This document shows, in pieces, positions 45,042 to 53,081 of a DNA stretch of 64,000 bases. The stretch comes from Ignavibacteriales bacterium. Its GTDB lineage: Bacteria > Bacteroidota > Ignavibacteria > Ignavibacteriales > Melioribacteraceae. The stretch is taken from positions 744,001 to 808,000 of the forward strand of contig JAPLFG010000003.1 in NCBI GenBank assembly GCA_026390795.1, in the 5' to 3' direction. A model generated the notes under the pieces. It was not told the origin of the DNA. It saw nothing but the letters and a program-made list of their open reading frames with translations, and ran no database searches. Within the stretch, counting starts at the first letter, position 1. The number at the start of each line of letters is the position of its first letter. The position numbers were made by a program, and so were the translations under genes.

Positions 45042-45075
45042 AAAAAAGCCGTGAACGGTCTACCATCCACGGCTT
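45042..45075 (-). terminator. Attenuator terminator T1
   Basis: On the minus strand a 13-bp stem forms between arms at 45075-45063 and 45058-45046, closing on the tetraloop TAGA, with two GT wobbles. It is followed by the rest of a six-T run. It is the stronger of two tandem terminators. Confidence 0.85.
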
Positions 45076-45098
45076 GTTGTTAAAGTTTATTTAAAGCA

Positions 45099-45167
45099 TT
45101 AGGATAGCAGAGAAATATTTCTCCACCACCACCAATTTAAAGTTGTTATGTTTTTTTCGTTAGTCAT
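45099..45167 (-). CDS. trpL: trp operon leader peptide
   Basis: A 22-codon ORF: MTNEKNITTLN, then four consecutive TGG Trp codons (residues 12-15; bases 45134-45123), then RNISLLS and TAA. The stop directly abuts attenuator segment A. The run of Trp codons ahead of tandem terminators and trpB is the hallmark of ribosome-mediated attenuation. It starts only 8 nt after the promoter -7 box, so the mRNA has almost no 5' leader and no ribosome-binding site. Confidence 0.9.
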   Translation of the reverse strand: MTNEKNITTLNWWWWRNISLLS

Positions 45168-45175
45168 CTTGGCTG

Positions 45176-45207
45176 CAAATGTATAACAGAAATCCGGCTT
45201 TGTCAAT
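45176..45207 (-). promoter_or_regulatory. Promoter for trpL-trpB
   Basis: On the minus strand ATTG (45207-45204, within TTGACA), a 20-nt spacer, and TACATTTG (45183-45176), an exact match to TAnnTTTG. Transcription should start within a few bases of the leader ATG. Confidence 0.7.
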
Positions 45208-45355
45208 AAGAGTATTATTTTTTATATGATTTTGGAGTAATCTCAAGATTTTAACTGAAAAGTAGATCTATTTTGATCTCCAAATATTGAAAATGAATTT
45301 GTAAATTTGTCCACCGAAAAATAGAAAAATTTATTTAACCAAAACTGAGTAGAAA

Positions 45356-46066
45356 ATGGGAAGAATTTTTGAAACAAGAAAGCATGTGATGTTTGCACGT
45401 TACGCAAGAATGTCTAAGGCTTTTAATAGAGTTAGAAAAGAGATTGAGATTGCTGTAAAAGCAGGCGGACCTGATCAAAAATCAAATTCTAAATTAAGAA
45501 TAGCCATGCAGAACGCGAAAAGCGTTAACATGCCTAAAGATAAAGTAGAAGCCGCAATTAAAAGAGCTTCTTCGAAAGATACCTCCGGTTATGTAGAAAT
45601 TATTTATGAAGGATACGGTCCTAACGGAATTGGTGTCGTGGTCGAATGCGCAACCGATAACCCGACAAGAACGGTCGCGAACGTCCGCCATATCTTCAAA
45701 AAATATGAAGGCTCTTTAGGCACTACAGGTTCAATTGCTTTCATGTTCGAAAGAAAAGGATTATTCAAAGCTACAAAAACTGCAGAAATGGACTTAGATA
45801 ATTTAGAATTAGATTTGATCGACTCTGGACTTGATGAATTTTCAAATGACGATGAGTTCATTTATATTTATGCGCCGTTTCAAGAATATGGATCAATGCA
45901 AAAAGCACTTGAAGAAAGAAATATTGAGATCAAGGCCACAGAACTTCAGTATCTGCCGGTCAATTACAAAGAGTTAAACGAAGAGCAAAAAAAGGAAGTT
46001 CAAGAATTGATTGAAGCTCTTGAAGAAGATGATGACGTTCAATCGGTCTATCACAACATGCAGTAA
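45356..46066 (+). CDS. YebC/PmpR-family protein, Bacteroidota type
   Basis: A 236-residue protein of the YebC family. Members help ribosomes through difficult proline stretches or act as transcriptional regulators. The opening MGRIFETRKHVMFARYARMS is the Bacteroidota-type variant. The core is KLRIAMQNAKSVNMPKDKVE, followed by GYGPNGIGVVVECATDN and GSLGTTGSIAFMFERKG. A TAAATTTG element lies at 45302-45309. A bidirectional terminator follows. Confidence 0.93.
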   Translation: MGRIFETRKHVMFARYARMSKAFNRVRKEIEIAVKAGGPDQKSNSKLRIAMQNAKSVNMPKDKVEAAIKRASSKDTSGYVEIIYEGYGPNGIGVVVECATDNPTRTVANVRHIFKKYEGSLGTTGSIAFMFERKGLFKATKTAEMDLDNLELDLIDSGLDEFSNDDEFIYIYAPFQEYGSMQKALEERNIEIKATELQYLPVNYKELNEEQKKEVQELIEALEEDDDVQSVYHNMQ

Positions 46067-46099
46067 AAACCTTATCTAATTTAGTTTTCTTTAAAAATA

Positions 46100-46130
46100 A
46101 AAAACCCAATATTATTCATATTGGGTTTTT
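46100..46130. terminator. Bidirectional intrinsic terminator
   Basis: CCCAATAT pairs with ATATTGGG (5-nt loop), flanked by five A on the left and five or more T on the right, so either strand gives a stem plus U-run. It serves yebC on the plus strand and tRNA-Lys on the minus strand. Confidence 0.85.
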
Positions 46131-46132
46131 TG

Positions 46133-46204
46133 TGAGCACGGGTGGGCTCGAACCACCGACCTTCACCTTAAAAGGGTGTTGCTCTACCACTGAGCTACGC
46201 GCCC
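46133..46204 (-). tRNA. tRNA-Lys (UUU)
   Basis: The cloverleaf folds by eye. The acceptor GGGCGCG pairs with CGTGCTC (two GT wobbles). The D-arm is GCTC/GAGC. The anticodon stem is CACC/GGTG with loop CTTTTAA (anticodon TTT). The T-arm GGTGG/CCACC has loop TTCGAAC. The discriminator is A; CCA is not encoded. Confidence 0.93.
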
Positions 46205-46226
46205 CCATCAATAAAATTTGCGGGCG

Positions 46227-46258
46227 TAAATATAATCCTCTCACGACTAATTTCCAAA
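46227..46258 (-). promoter_or_regulatory. Promoter of tRNA-Lys
   Basis: On the minus strand TTTG (46258-46255), 20 nt, then TATATTTA (46234-46227). The -7 box and spacing equal those of rpsT. Transcription would begin some 15-20 nt before the tRNA 5' end. Confidence 0.6.
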
Positions 46259-46335
46259 GCATGTTATAAATGATTTCAATAATTATTTTTCTCGCTCTTT
46301 TTTTATATATTATTGGCACGTAAAATCACTTGTAA

Positions 46336-47679
46336 ATGAAAGATTCGAGAATACTTATAGCAGATGACGATGAAACCCTCTGTTACCTTCTTAAAGAAGA
46401 ACTGGTAAACGAGGGGTATTCCGTTGATGTCGTTTATGACGGTAAAGATGCTATCGAAAATCTGAAAAAACGGTACTATGATGTTCTTCTTCTCGATCTT
46501 GAGATGAGAGAAATTCACGGTGAAAAAGTTTTAGCACATGTAAAAGATAATTATCCGTCTTTACAAGTAATTGTCCTTACTGCAAAATCCGATATCCGCA
46601 CGGCGATCGACTGCATCAAACAAGGTGCGTATGATTTTATTACCAAGCCGTATGAATTCGGTCAACTTTGCGTTACAATTGAACGCGCACTCGGATACAA
46701 AGACCTTCTTATAAAAAATAAAATTCTAACTTCTAAGATTAGTCAAACACCGCCCAATACAATTATTGGTGAAAGCGAAAAGATTAAAACCATATTGAAA
46801 TTAGCGGAGCGTGCAGCTAAATCGGAATCAAATATTTTACTTGAAGGCGAGACCGGAACCGGGAAAGAATTATTCGCGGAATTTGTTCATAAAAATTCTA
46901 ACCGTGCCGATAAACCATTTGTTGCAATCAACTGCGCCTCGCTTCCCGATCAATTGATTGAGAGTGAACTTTTCGGATATGAAAAGGGCGCATTTACTGA
47001 TGCAAAAAGTTCGAAGCAAGGTCTTGTTGAAATCGCAAACGGCGGTTCTTTATTTCTTGATGAGATTGGAGAGTTGAGTTTGGCTCTTCAACCTAAACTT
47101 TTACGATTTCTTGAAAACGGAGAATTCAGAAGAGTTGGTGGCGTTACAAATCTTTCTTCATCGGTTCGGGTTATAGGTGCGACAAATAAAAACTTGATGG
47201 AAGAAGCCGAGAGAAAAAATTTCCGCCGTGATCTATTATTCAGATTGAATGTTATTACGTTAACAATTCCCCCGCTACGCGACCGTAACGGCGACGTACT
47301 GCTTCTATCAGAATATTTTTTGCAGAAAAAATCTCCGGTTAGAGCAGTAAAAAAACTCTCGCAAGAGGCAAAAGTTGAATTACAACGCTACAACTTTCCG
47401 GGTAATGTAAGAGAACTTGAACATATGATTGAAAGAGCAATAATATTTTCGGAGTCCGAAACTATTCTGCCGAAAGATTTAAATATGCCGACAGCCGATT
47501 TCGACTTTTCCAACTTCACAAAAGACGACGGCACAATAAAGTCTATGGAAGAAGTTGAGCGAATTCACATTAAATTGGCACTAGATCAAAATGATTGGAA
47601 CCGTGAAAATACAGCACGGGCGCTTGATATAAGCCAAAAGACCCTCTATTCGAAAATTCTAAAGTATAATTTAAAATAG
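46336..47679 (+). CDS. Sigma-54-family response regulator with GAFTDA loop
   Basis: A 447-residue NtrC-type protein. The receiver has DDDE and phospho-Asp in LLLDLEM near residue 53. AAA+ has Walker A GETGTGKE near 171 and Walker B FLDEIGE. The sigma-54 contact loop reads GAFTDA rather than GAFTGA. A Fis-type HTH closes the protein ([16 protein letters not shown]). It is 1 bp from the downstream kinase/receiver gene, so the pair is co-transcribed. The loop variant exists in other members, so loss of sigma-54 activation is not certain. Confidence 0.9.
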   Translation: MKDSRILIADDDETLCYLLKEELVNEGYSVDVVYDGKDAIENLKKRYYDVLLLDLEMREIHGEKVLAHVKDNYPSLQVIVLTAKSDIRTAIDCIKQGAYDFITKPYEFGQLCVTIERALGYKDLLIKNKILTSKISQTPPNTIIGESEKIKTILKLAERAAKSESNILLEGETGTGKELFAEFVHKNSNRADKPFVAINCASLPDQLIESELFGYEKGAFTDAKSSKQGLVEIANGGSLFLDEIGELSLALQPKLLRFLENGEFRRVGGVTNLSSSVRVIGATNKNLMEEAERKNFRRDLLFRLNVITLTIPPLRDRNGDVLLLSEYFLQKKSPVRAVKKLSQEAKVELQRYNFPGNVRELEHMIERAIIFSESETILPKDLNMPTADFDFSNFTKDDGTIKSMEEVERIHIKLALDQNDWNRENTARALDISQKTLYSKILKYNLK

Positions 47680-47680
47680 A

Positions 47681-48712
47681 ATGAGCGCCGATTTATCCAC
47701 AAAACATCTTGCACACGATTTGAATAATATTTTTACACGCATTCTCAACAGCATTGATCTACTTAAAAGGAAAGTTTCAAGCTCATCGGATCTTCTTCCC
47801 ATCCTAAACAGTATTGAAGCCGGAACTTATCTTGCTTCCGAGATGATTGGAGATAACTTTGACAATAAATCGAAAAAGAACAATCAGAGAAGAATTAATA
47901 TTAACTCGATAGTAAGCGACATAGTACGTTCAGTTATAATTCAGCAAAAGGGGAAAATTGATTTTAAACTTTTTCTCGAACCAAATCTGAAACTTGTGCT
48001 TGGAAAATATTCAGATTATTACCGGGTTATTTTAAATTTGCTTACAAATTCAATTGAATCTATCGAATCTACCGGAGTTATTTTATTTACCACATCGAAT
48101 ATAGATGATGGTGCAAGAGTCGAACTGCGAATTAAAGACAGCGGGAAAGGAATTGAAAAAGAAATTCTTCCATTAGTTTTTGATGAAGATTTTTCAACCA
48201 AGAGCAAGAAGACAGCATCAGGTATAGGTTTATCAATTGTAAAAAAAATAATTGAAAATTACGGCGGAACCATCTCTGTTTTGAGTGAACCGGGAAATGG
48301 AACTGAGTTTATAATTACGTTGGAAGCGGCGCATACAGCCACACCGCTTATAAACGACAGCGGCAAAACAATATTGATTGCTGAAGATGAAGATATATTG
48401 CGGGAGCTTCTTGCGGAACTTCTTCAATCATATAATTACACGGTACTTACTTCATCTAACGGAAAAGAAGTTCTTGAAACATTAAAAGCTAGAATGCCGG
48501 ATTTATTGATCATTGATAGAAAAATGCCGGAGATGGATGGAATAGAATGTCTGCAAGAAATTGCTGCTGCGAACTATAATTTACCGGTTATTCTCGCTTC
48601 CGGTTCTCCGGTGGATAATGTCAAGATTGAAATCGAAAATGTTAACAAAGTCATTAACAAACCTTATAACTTCGAAGAATTACTTTCGCTAGTCCGCGAA
48701 TTAATTGGGTAA
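47681..48712 (+). CDS. Histidine kinase with C-terminal receiver, HDLNN type
   Basis: A 343-residue soluble protein with no sensory domain. The phospho-acceptor motif HDLNNIFTRIL is right at the N-terminus. HATPase has LLTNSIESIES, KDSGKGIEKE and GIGLSIVKKIIENYGG. A receiver starts near residue 225 (LIAEDEDILRELLAELL) with phospho-Asp in LIIDRKMPEMDG. It follows the sigma-54 regulator by 1 bp and may phosphorylate it. Its stop overlaps the convergent gene by 12 bp. Confidence 0.88.
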   Translation: MSADLSTKHLAHDLNNIFTRILNSIDLLKRKVSSSSDLLPILNSIEAGTYLASEMIGDNFDNKSKKNNQRRININSIVSDIVRSVIIQQKGKIDFKLFLEPNLKLVLGKYSDYYRVILNLLTNSIESIESTGVILFTTSNIDDGARVELRIKDSGKGIEKEILPLVFDEDFSTKSKKTASGIGLSIVKKIIENYGGTISVLSEPGNGTEFIITLEAAHTATPLINDSGKTILIAEDEDILRELLAELLQSYNYTVLTSSNGKEVLETLKARMPDLLIIDRKMPEMDGIECLQEIAAANYNLPVILASGSPVDNVKIEIENVNKVINKPYNFEELLSLVRELIG

Positions 48713-49381
48713 CTTTCCTTCATCTGCTTTCAAATCTATAATATTGAGATCATTAACATAAGGAGTAATTACAGGTTTCTTTATTGAGCCAAGTTTATCC
48801 AATACATTGATAATATCTTTGGCAGCATTTTCAATAAATTCAATTCTCTTCAAAATTACTTCACTGGAAAAATCGGGTTTAGATATTTCCCGCCGGATTG
48901 CCGCAGTAGATAAATTGATTAACGTGAGAGGTTGTTTTATTTCGTGATTGGCTGTAACGACTGTTGCGGCGTAAGTTTTTATTTTCTCCACTTCAAGAAG
49001 AATTTTATTTGTTTCACTGAAACGAAGCGCAGAATTTATTCTGGCAATTAGCTCTGTTCTGTTAAAAGGTTTTTTAATATAATCGAATGCGCCGGCAAGC
49101 AGACCCTGTTTAAGACTATCTGCCTCGGTTAAAGCGGTAAGAAGAATTATCGGTATTAATTTTGTTTCTTGATTTGTGGTCAATATTTTACAAACATCAA
49201 AGCCTGATATATCCGGCATCATAATATCCAAAAGAATTAAATCCGGTTTTTCTTCCACTGCTTTCTGAATTCCCGTTTCACCATGATATGCTTTTATAAC
49301 TTCAAATCCTTCTTTCTCTAGTCTATCTTGAAGAAGAAATACATTATCCGGGTAATCGTCTATTATTAATATTTTTTTCAT
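48701..49381 (-). CDS. Receiver domain fused to histidine dimerisation domain, no ATPase
   Basis: A 226-residue protein: the receiver (1-120) has LIIDDYPDNVF and phospho-Asp in LILLDIMMPDISG. A HisKA-like helix pair follows, with NHEIKQPLTLINLS carrying the His. The protein then ends about 45 residues later with no catalytic ATP-binding domain. It lies 3 bp after the giant hybrid kinase gene and is probably co-transcribed. It may receive phosphate from that kinase and act as phosphotransfer element, or be a pseudo-kinase. Confidence 0.82.
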   Translation of the reverse strand: MKKILIIDDYPDNVFLLQDRLEKEGFEVIKAYHGETGIQKAVEEKPDLILLDIMMPDISGFDVCKILTTNQETKLIPIILLTALTEADSLKQGLLAGAFDYIKKPFNRTELIARINSALRFSETNKILLEVEKIKTYAATVVTANHEIKQPLTLINLSTAAIRREISKPDFSSEVILKRIEFIENAAKDIINVLDKLGSIKKPVITPYVNDLNIIDLKADEGKLPN

Positions 49382-49384
49382 CTA

Positions 49385-52300
49385 TTATCTGTCAATTTTA
49401 GAAAGGAGAAATTTATTCATCTTTGCTGAAAGTATTTTCGAATTTATTGGTTTTGTCACCAGATCATTAAAACCATTTTTTTCAATTATATTTTTATTAT
49501 CAAGCATTGCATATGCTGTTAAGGCAATAACTGGAATTTGAGCGAATCTCTCTTCGGCGCGAATACGCTTGATGGTTTCAAAGCCATCCATTTGCGGCAT
49601 CATTATATCTAGAAATATTAGGTCTGGTTGAATATGATTAAGAGTTAACAAACATTCCATTCCATTGTGAGCAAAGATAGTATCGCAGTTTAGTTCTTTT
49701 ACAAATTCTCCAATAGTAAAAAGCGCATCATTATCGTCATCCACAATCAGAACAGTCGGTTTGTTTTTTTCATTCTGCTCAATACTCTTAACAGATTGAG
49801 ACGGGGTGTTCTTCTGAAGTGGCTCTTCTATTAAGTTAATTTTTTTGTTCGTTATATTATCATCAATTTTTAATCTGTCGCGCAATACTTTTAAAACATC
49901 CAGCGGATGAGCCTTTATTTTCAACGTTATTTCTCTCAATTTCGTATTGAGCGATTTGCTAAGTTCGTCGTTAAATTCATGTGGAAGTTTGAAAACAATC
50001 GGTATATTTTTTGTAACCCTTTGTCGGGAAAGTTCATAACTTATCTGCAGTGCTTCGGTATTAAACGATTCCATATCAATTAAGATTAACTGTGGACTAT
50101 TTTCTTTAACTTTTTGTTTAACCGCATCCGCAGAATTCAGCAATATAAATTCATACTTATCGCTAAAAGTATTAACAAGTTTTTTATAGGAAATATCATT
50201 TTTCTCAAGAATAACAATTTTCTGGATTGGTTGATCAAAATGTGATTCAACTTCTCTAATTATATTCTCAAATTCATTGCGTTCCGTTTCGAAAGAAATA
50301 AAATCAAATATTTCCGGTTCCCATCCGACTTTGGCTTCTTCTATAATCATTGTAAGAATGATTGGAATATTGCTTGTTGATAGATTGGTTTTTAGTTCCG
50401 ATATAATATTCCAAATATTCTGATCGTGGATTAGAGGATCTAAAACTATTGCAATTGGACTTTTTTCCATTGCAAGACGGATGCCGTCCTTGCTGTTTGA
50501 TGTAGTGATAATTCTATAATTGTAAGAGGCAAGATAATCACCAATTAGTTTTAATGAATCTGTATTGGCGTTAATAATTAATATCGATTCTGCTTCAGCA
50601 TTATCAATTATGTCTTCAGCAAGAGTCAAAAATTTATGATCTGTTGCATCAAAAACGTCCAAAACAGAATCCGATAATGTAAACGAGAATCTCGATCCTT
50701 TCCCAATTTCACTTTTTAATTTTAGAGCACTTCCGAATAATTCAATATATTTTTTACAAATAGCCAGTCCTAAACCCGCACCTCCATATTTCCTTGCCGT
50801 GCTACTATCAACTTGCTTGAACTCGCCGAATATTAGTTCTTGCTGTTCTTCGGTAATTCCAATTCCGGTATCTGTAACTATAAATTCAATATCCTTTAGA
50901 TCGTTAATATTTACTGATAATTTGACGAACCCTGTTTCGGTAAACTTAACTGCATTGACGAGTAAATTGAGAAGTATTTGTTCCAGCTTACCTTTGTCAG
51001 AACTAATCAATGCATTTGTATTATTCTGAATCTCCAGAATAAATTGGAGATTTTTCTCCGACGTGAGATGTTGAATATTGGGATTGATTTCTTTTAGAAG
51101 GTCACTTAGTAAGAAACTTTCTTTCTTAATTTCAATTTTACCCGATTCAAATTTTGAGAATTCCAGAATATTATTGATTAGACCGAGAAGTTTTTCACCA
51201 TTGCGGTGAACAATATTTAAACGGTCTTTAGTCCTTGCAGCAACAAGTGTGTCCTTAATTAATAATTCAGTTAAACCTAGAATTGAGATTAGCGGTGTAC
51301 GCAGTTCATGCGACATGCTTGCTAGAAAATCCGACTTCACTCTTGTCAACTCAACAGCTTTAGCTCTTTGTTTCTCTAATTCACCGGCTTTCTCTTTAAG
51401 TTCGCTGTGAAGGGCTTTAAGCTGGCTGTTTTGCTCAATTATATGCTCGTTCTGTTTCTGATATTCCTCATTCAATTTTTTTAATTCATTTACAAAATTT
51501 TCGAGCTGTTCAAAAGATTTAGCGTTTGTAAGTCCTATCGCAAGCTGTTCATGAATGATAGAGATGTAATTCATTACTTCTTCATGCGGTGCCGATTCCG
51601 AAGCAAGTTCCAACACCGCGATTGTTTCTTTATTGTACACAATAGGGTAAATCGTTAGATATTTTATTTTAATTGTAGCAATGCCGGTTTTTATTTCCGG
51701 GAAGTTATCATTAAAATGAAATTCGACCTTCTCTTTTTTATCTATTGCATTGCTGTAAAGATCAGCATTTTGTGTCAACTCAATAATATTTTTGCTTACA
51801 CCGAATGAAGAAATTATTCGAAGTAATTTATTTTCGACAATGTATAAAACCCCAAAAGTCAATCCGGTTGATTTAATAATTTTGGAAAGTGCGGCATCCG
51901 AGATTTCTTTCATTGTTGGATTTTGATTAATGAGGGCAATGAATTCGGAATATTCCTTTTCATTTTTTTTATTCCGCACAAGTTCATCGAGCATTTTATT
52001 AAATGTTTCGCCAAGTCTGCCGACTTCATCGTGTGTAATTATTTTAACCCGGTGATCCAGATTTCCTTTTCCTGTTATCTCAGTAGCCTCACTCAGCAGA
52101 GAAATTTGTTTTCTCAATCTAATAGTAAAGCCCAAGACTATGAGAAATGTAATTGCACTTCCGGCAATTACAATTATAACCATAACAATCCGTAATGTAT
52201 TTCGAAATTCTACTCCTTCTTTAAATACATTGAAAACAACAAAATTTATTTTGGCGCCAGGTGTGAGAAAATATTTTGGCAAGTATAAAACGGAGTAAAA

Positions 52301-52927
52301 ATCAGCATTTTCATATTCATTAAAATAAAGATCAAAACTGTTTTTAAATTTTAACTCCCGGACAGCATTTATAACCGAAAGAAGATTAACCTGATTTTTA
52401 TCTGGGTTGGAAATTTCAATTGGAGAATCATTTATAACAAGTGCAACCTCAGCCCGAATTTTTTGCGAGATTCGGTTAAGGAAATCTGTTGATATTTGAT
52501 TACCGTAATAAATAGTCCGGCCGTTTGGAAATTGGGCATATCTTAAAACAACATTCGGATTATCCGAAAAGAATTGACGGAAAGATGATGATCTGATATT
52601 AAGATATGACTTTGTTTTAATTTTGAATTCGTGTGCATTAATAATCGAATCGTTTACAAGTGTGAAGCAGAAGTCAATTGCTGTAGAATCCAGATTGATT
52701 TGATCAAAGTTGTTTATCCTCGGTGCAATTTTTTTAAAATCCTCTTCTACATTACTAATCTCATTTTGGAAAACAAACGCAAAATCATTAGCTGAGTTAA
52801 GAATATTCTTGGATTGCTGCTGCATTAAGAGACGACCGGCTAACGAATAGAATATAAAAGTTGAAATAACCGAAATAAATAAAACAATCAGAAGAGTAAT
52901 CAATATTAAACGGTAATTAAGTTTCAT
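49385..52927 (-). CDS. Large hybrid histidine kinase with HAMP, GAF and three receiver-like domains
   Basis: An 1180-residue membrane sensor. TM1 is near 7-27 and a periplasmic sensor region runs to about 240. TM2 is at about 245-270, then HAMP (EVGRLGETFNKML) and a GAF-like domain (about 340-480) with a coiled coil (about 485-535). HisKA has MSHELRTPLISIL, and HATPase has NLLVNAVKF and GLGLAICKKYIELFG. Two degenerate receivers follow (IINANTDSLKL; VILEKNDISYK). A canonical one (LIVDDDNDA, FLDIMMPQMDG) ends the chain. A GGAGG lies 14 bases before the ATG. The signal is unknown. Confidence 0.9.
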   Translation of the reverse strand: MKLNYRLILITLLIVLFISVISTFIFYSLAGRLLMQQQSKNILNSANDFAFVFQNEISNVEEDFKKIAPRINNFDQINLDSTAIDFCFTLVNDSIINAHEFKIKTKSYLNIRSSSFRQFFSDNPNVVLRYAQFPNGRTIYYGNQISTDFLNRISQKIRAEVALVINDSPIEISNPDKNQVNLLSVINAVRELKFKNSFDLYFNEYENADFYSVLYLPKYFLTPGAKINFVVFNVFKEGVEFRNTLRIVMVIIVIAGSAITFLIVLGFTIRLRKQISLLSEATEITGKGNLDHRVKIITHDEVGRLGETFNKMLDELVRNKKNEKEYSEFIALINQNPTMKEISDAALSKIIKSTGLTFGVLYIVENKLLRIISSFGVSKNIIELTQNADLYSNAIDKKEKVEFHFNDNFPEIKTGIATIKIKYLTIYPIVYNKETIAVLELASESAPHEEVMNYISIIHEQLAIGLTNAKSFEQLENFVNELKKLNEEYQKQNEHIIEQNSQLKALHSELKEKAGELEKQRAKAVELTRVKSDFLASMSHELRTPLISILGLTELLIKDTLVAARTKDRLNIVHRNGEKLLGLINNILEFSKFESGKIEIKKESFLLSDLLKEINPNIQHLTSEKNLQFILEIQNNTNALISSDKGKLEQILLNLLVNAVKFTETGFVKLSVNINDLKDIEFIVTDTGIGITEEQQELIFGEFKQVDSSTARKYGGAGLGLAICKKYIELFGSALKLKSEIGKGSRFSFTLSDSVLDVFDATDHKFLTLAEDIIDNAEAESILIINANTDSLKLIGDYLASYNYRIITTSNSKDGIRLAMEKSPIAIVLDPLIHDQNIWNIISELKTNLSTSNIPIILTMIIEEAKVGWEPEIFDFISFETERNEFENIIREVESHFDQPIQKIVILEKNDISYKKLVNTFSDKYEFILLNSADAVKQKVKENSPQLILIDMESFNTEALQISYELSRQRVTKNIPIVFKLPHEFNDELSKSLNTKLREITLKIKAHPLDVLKVLRDRLKIDDNITNKKINLIEEPLQKNTPSQSVKSIEQNEKNKPTVLIVDDDNDALFTIGEFVKELNCDTIFAHNGMECLLTLNHIQPDLIFLDIMMPQMDGFETIKRIRAEERFAQIPVIALTAYAMLDNKNIIEKNGFNDLVTKPINSKILSAKMNKFLLSKIDR

Positions 52928-53081
52928 TAACCGAAGGACCTCCAGTATTACTAAATAAGAAAGCGGAAGGAAAACTAATTTTTAATGATACTTTGAAAAT
53001 TCAATATCATCCGAAGATGGAATGCATTTATTAAGTCGGTCTAATACTGCGTGTATATTTTTCTATCGGCTCTCTCAAAAA

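Larger units (their letters stand above)
45006..45110 (-). promoter_or_regulatory. trp attenuator: competing RNA structures upstream of trpB
   Basis: Reading the minus strand, segment A (CTGCTATCC, 45110-45102, inside the leader peptide codons) can pair over 9 bp with segment B (GGATGGTAG, 45068-45060). B overlaps the left arm of terminator T1. Freed segment 2 (GTTCACGGCT, 45056-45047) is a perfect 10-bp complement of segment 3 (AGCCGTGAAC, 45035-45026), which is the left arm of terminator T2. A:B plus 2:3 excludes both terminators. A ribosome finishing the leader covers A, because the stop codon follows it directly. A ribosome stalled at Trp leaves A free. Confidence 0.85.

Noticed and set aside
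44981-45075. A T-box or other tRNA-sensing riboswitch upstream of trpB
   Set aside because: No T-box consensus bulge or specifier-loop layout is present, and the four-Trp leader peptide explains the tandem hairpins better.
46315-46335. A TGGCACG motif just before the sigma-54 regulator, suggesting a -24/-12 promoter
   Set aside because: No TTGC-like -12 element lies at the required spacing, and the motif ends only a few bases before the start codon.
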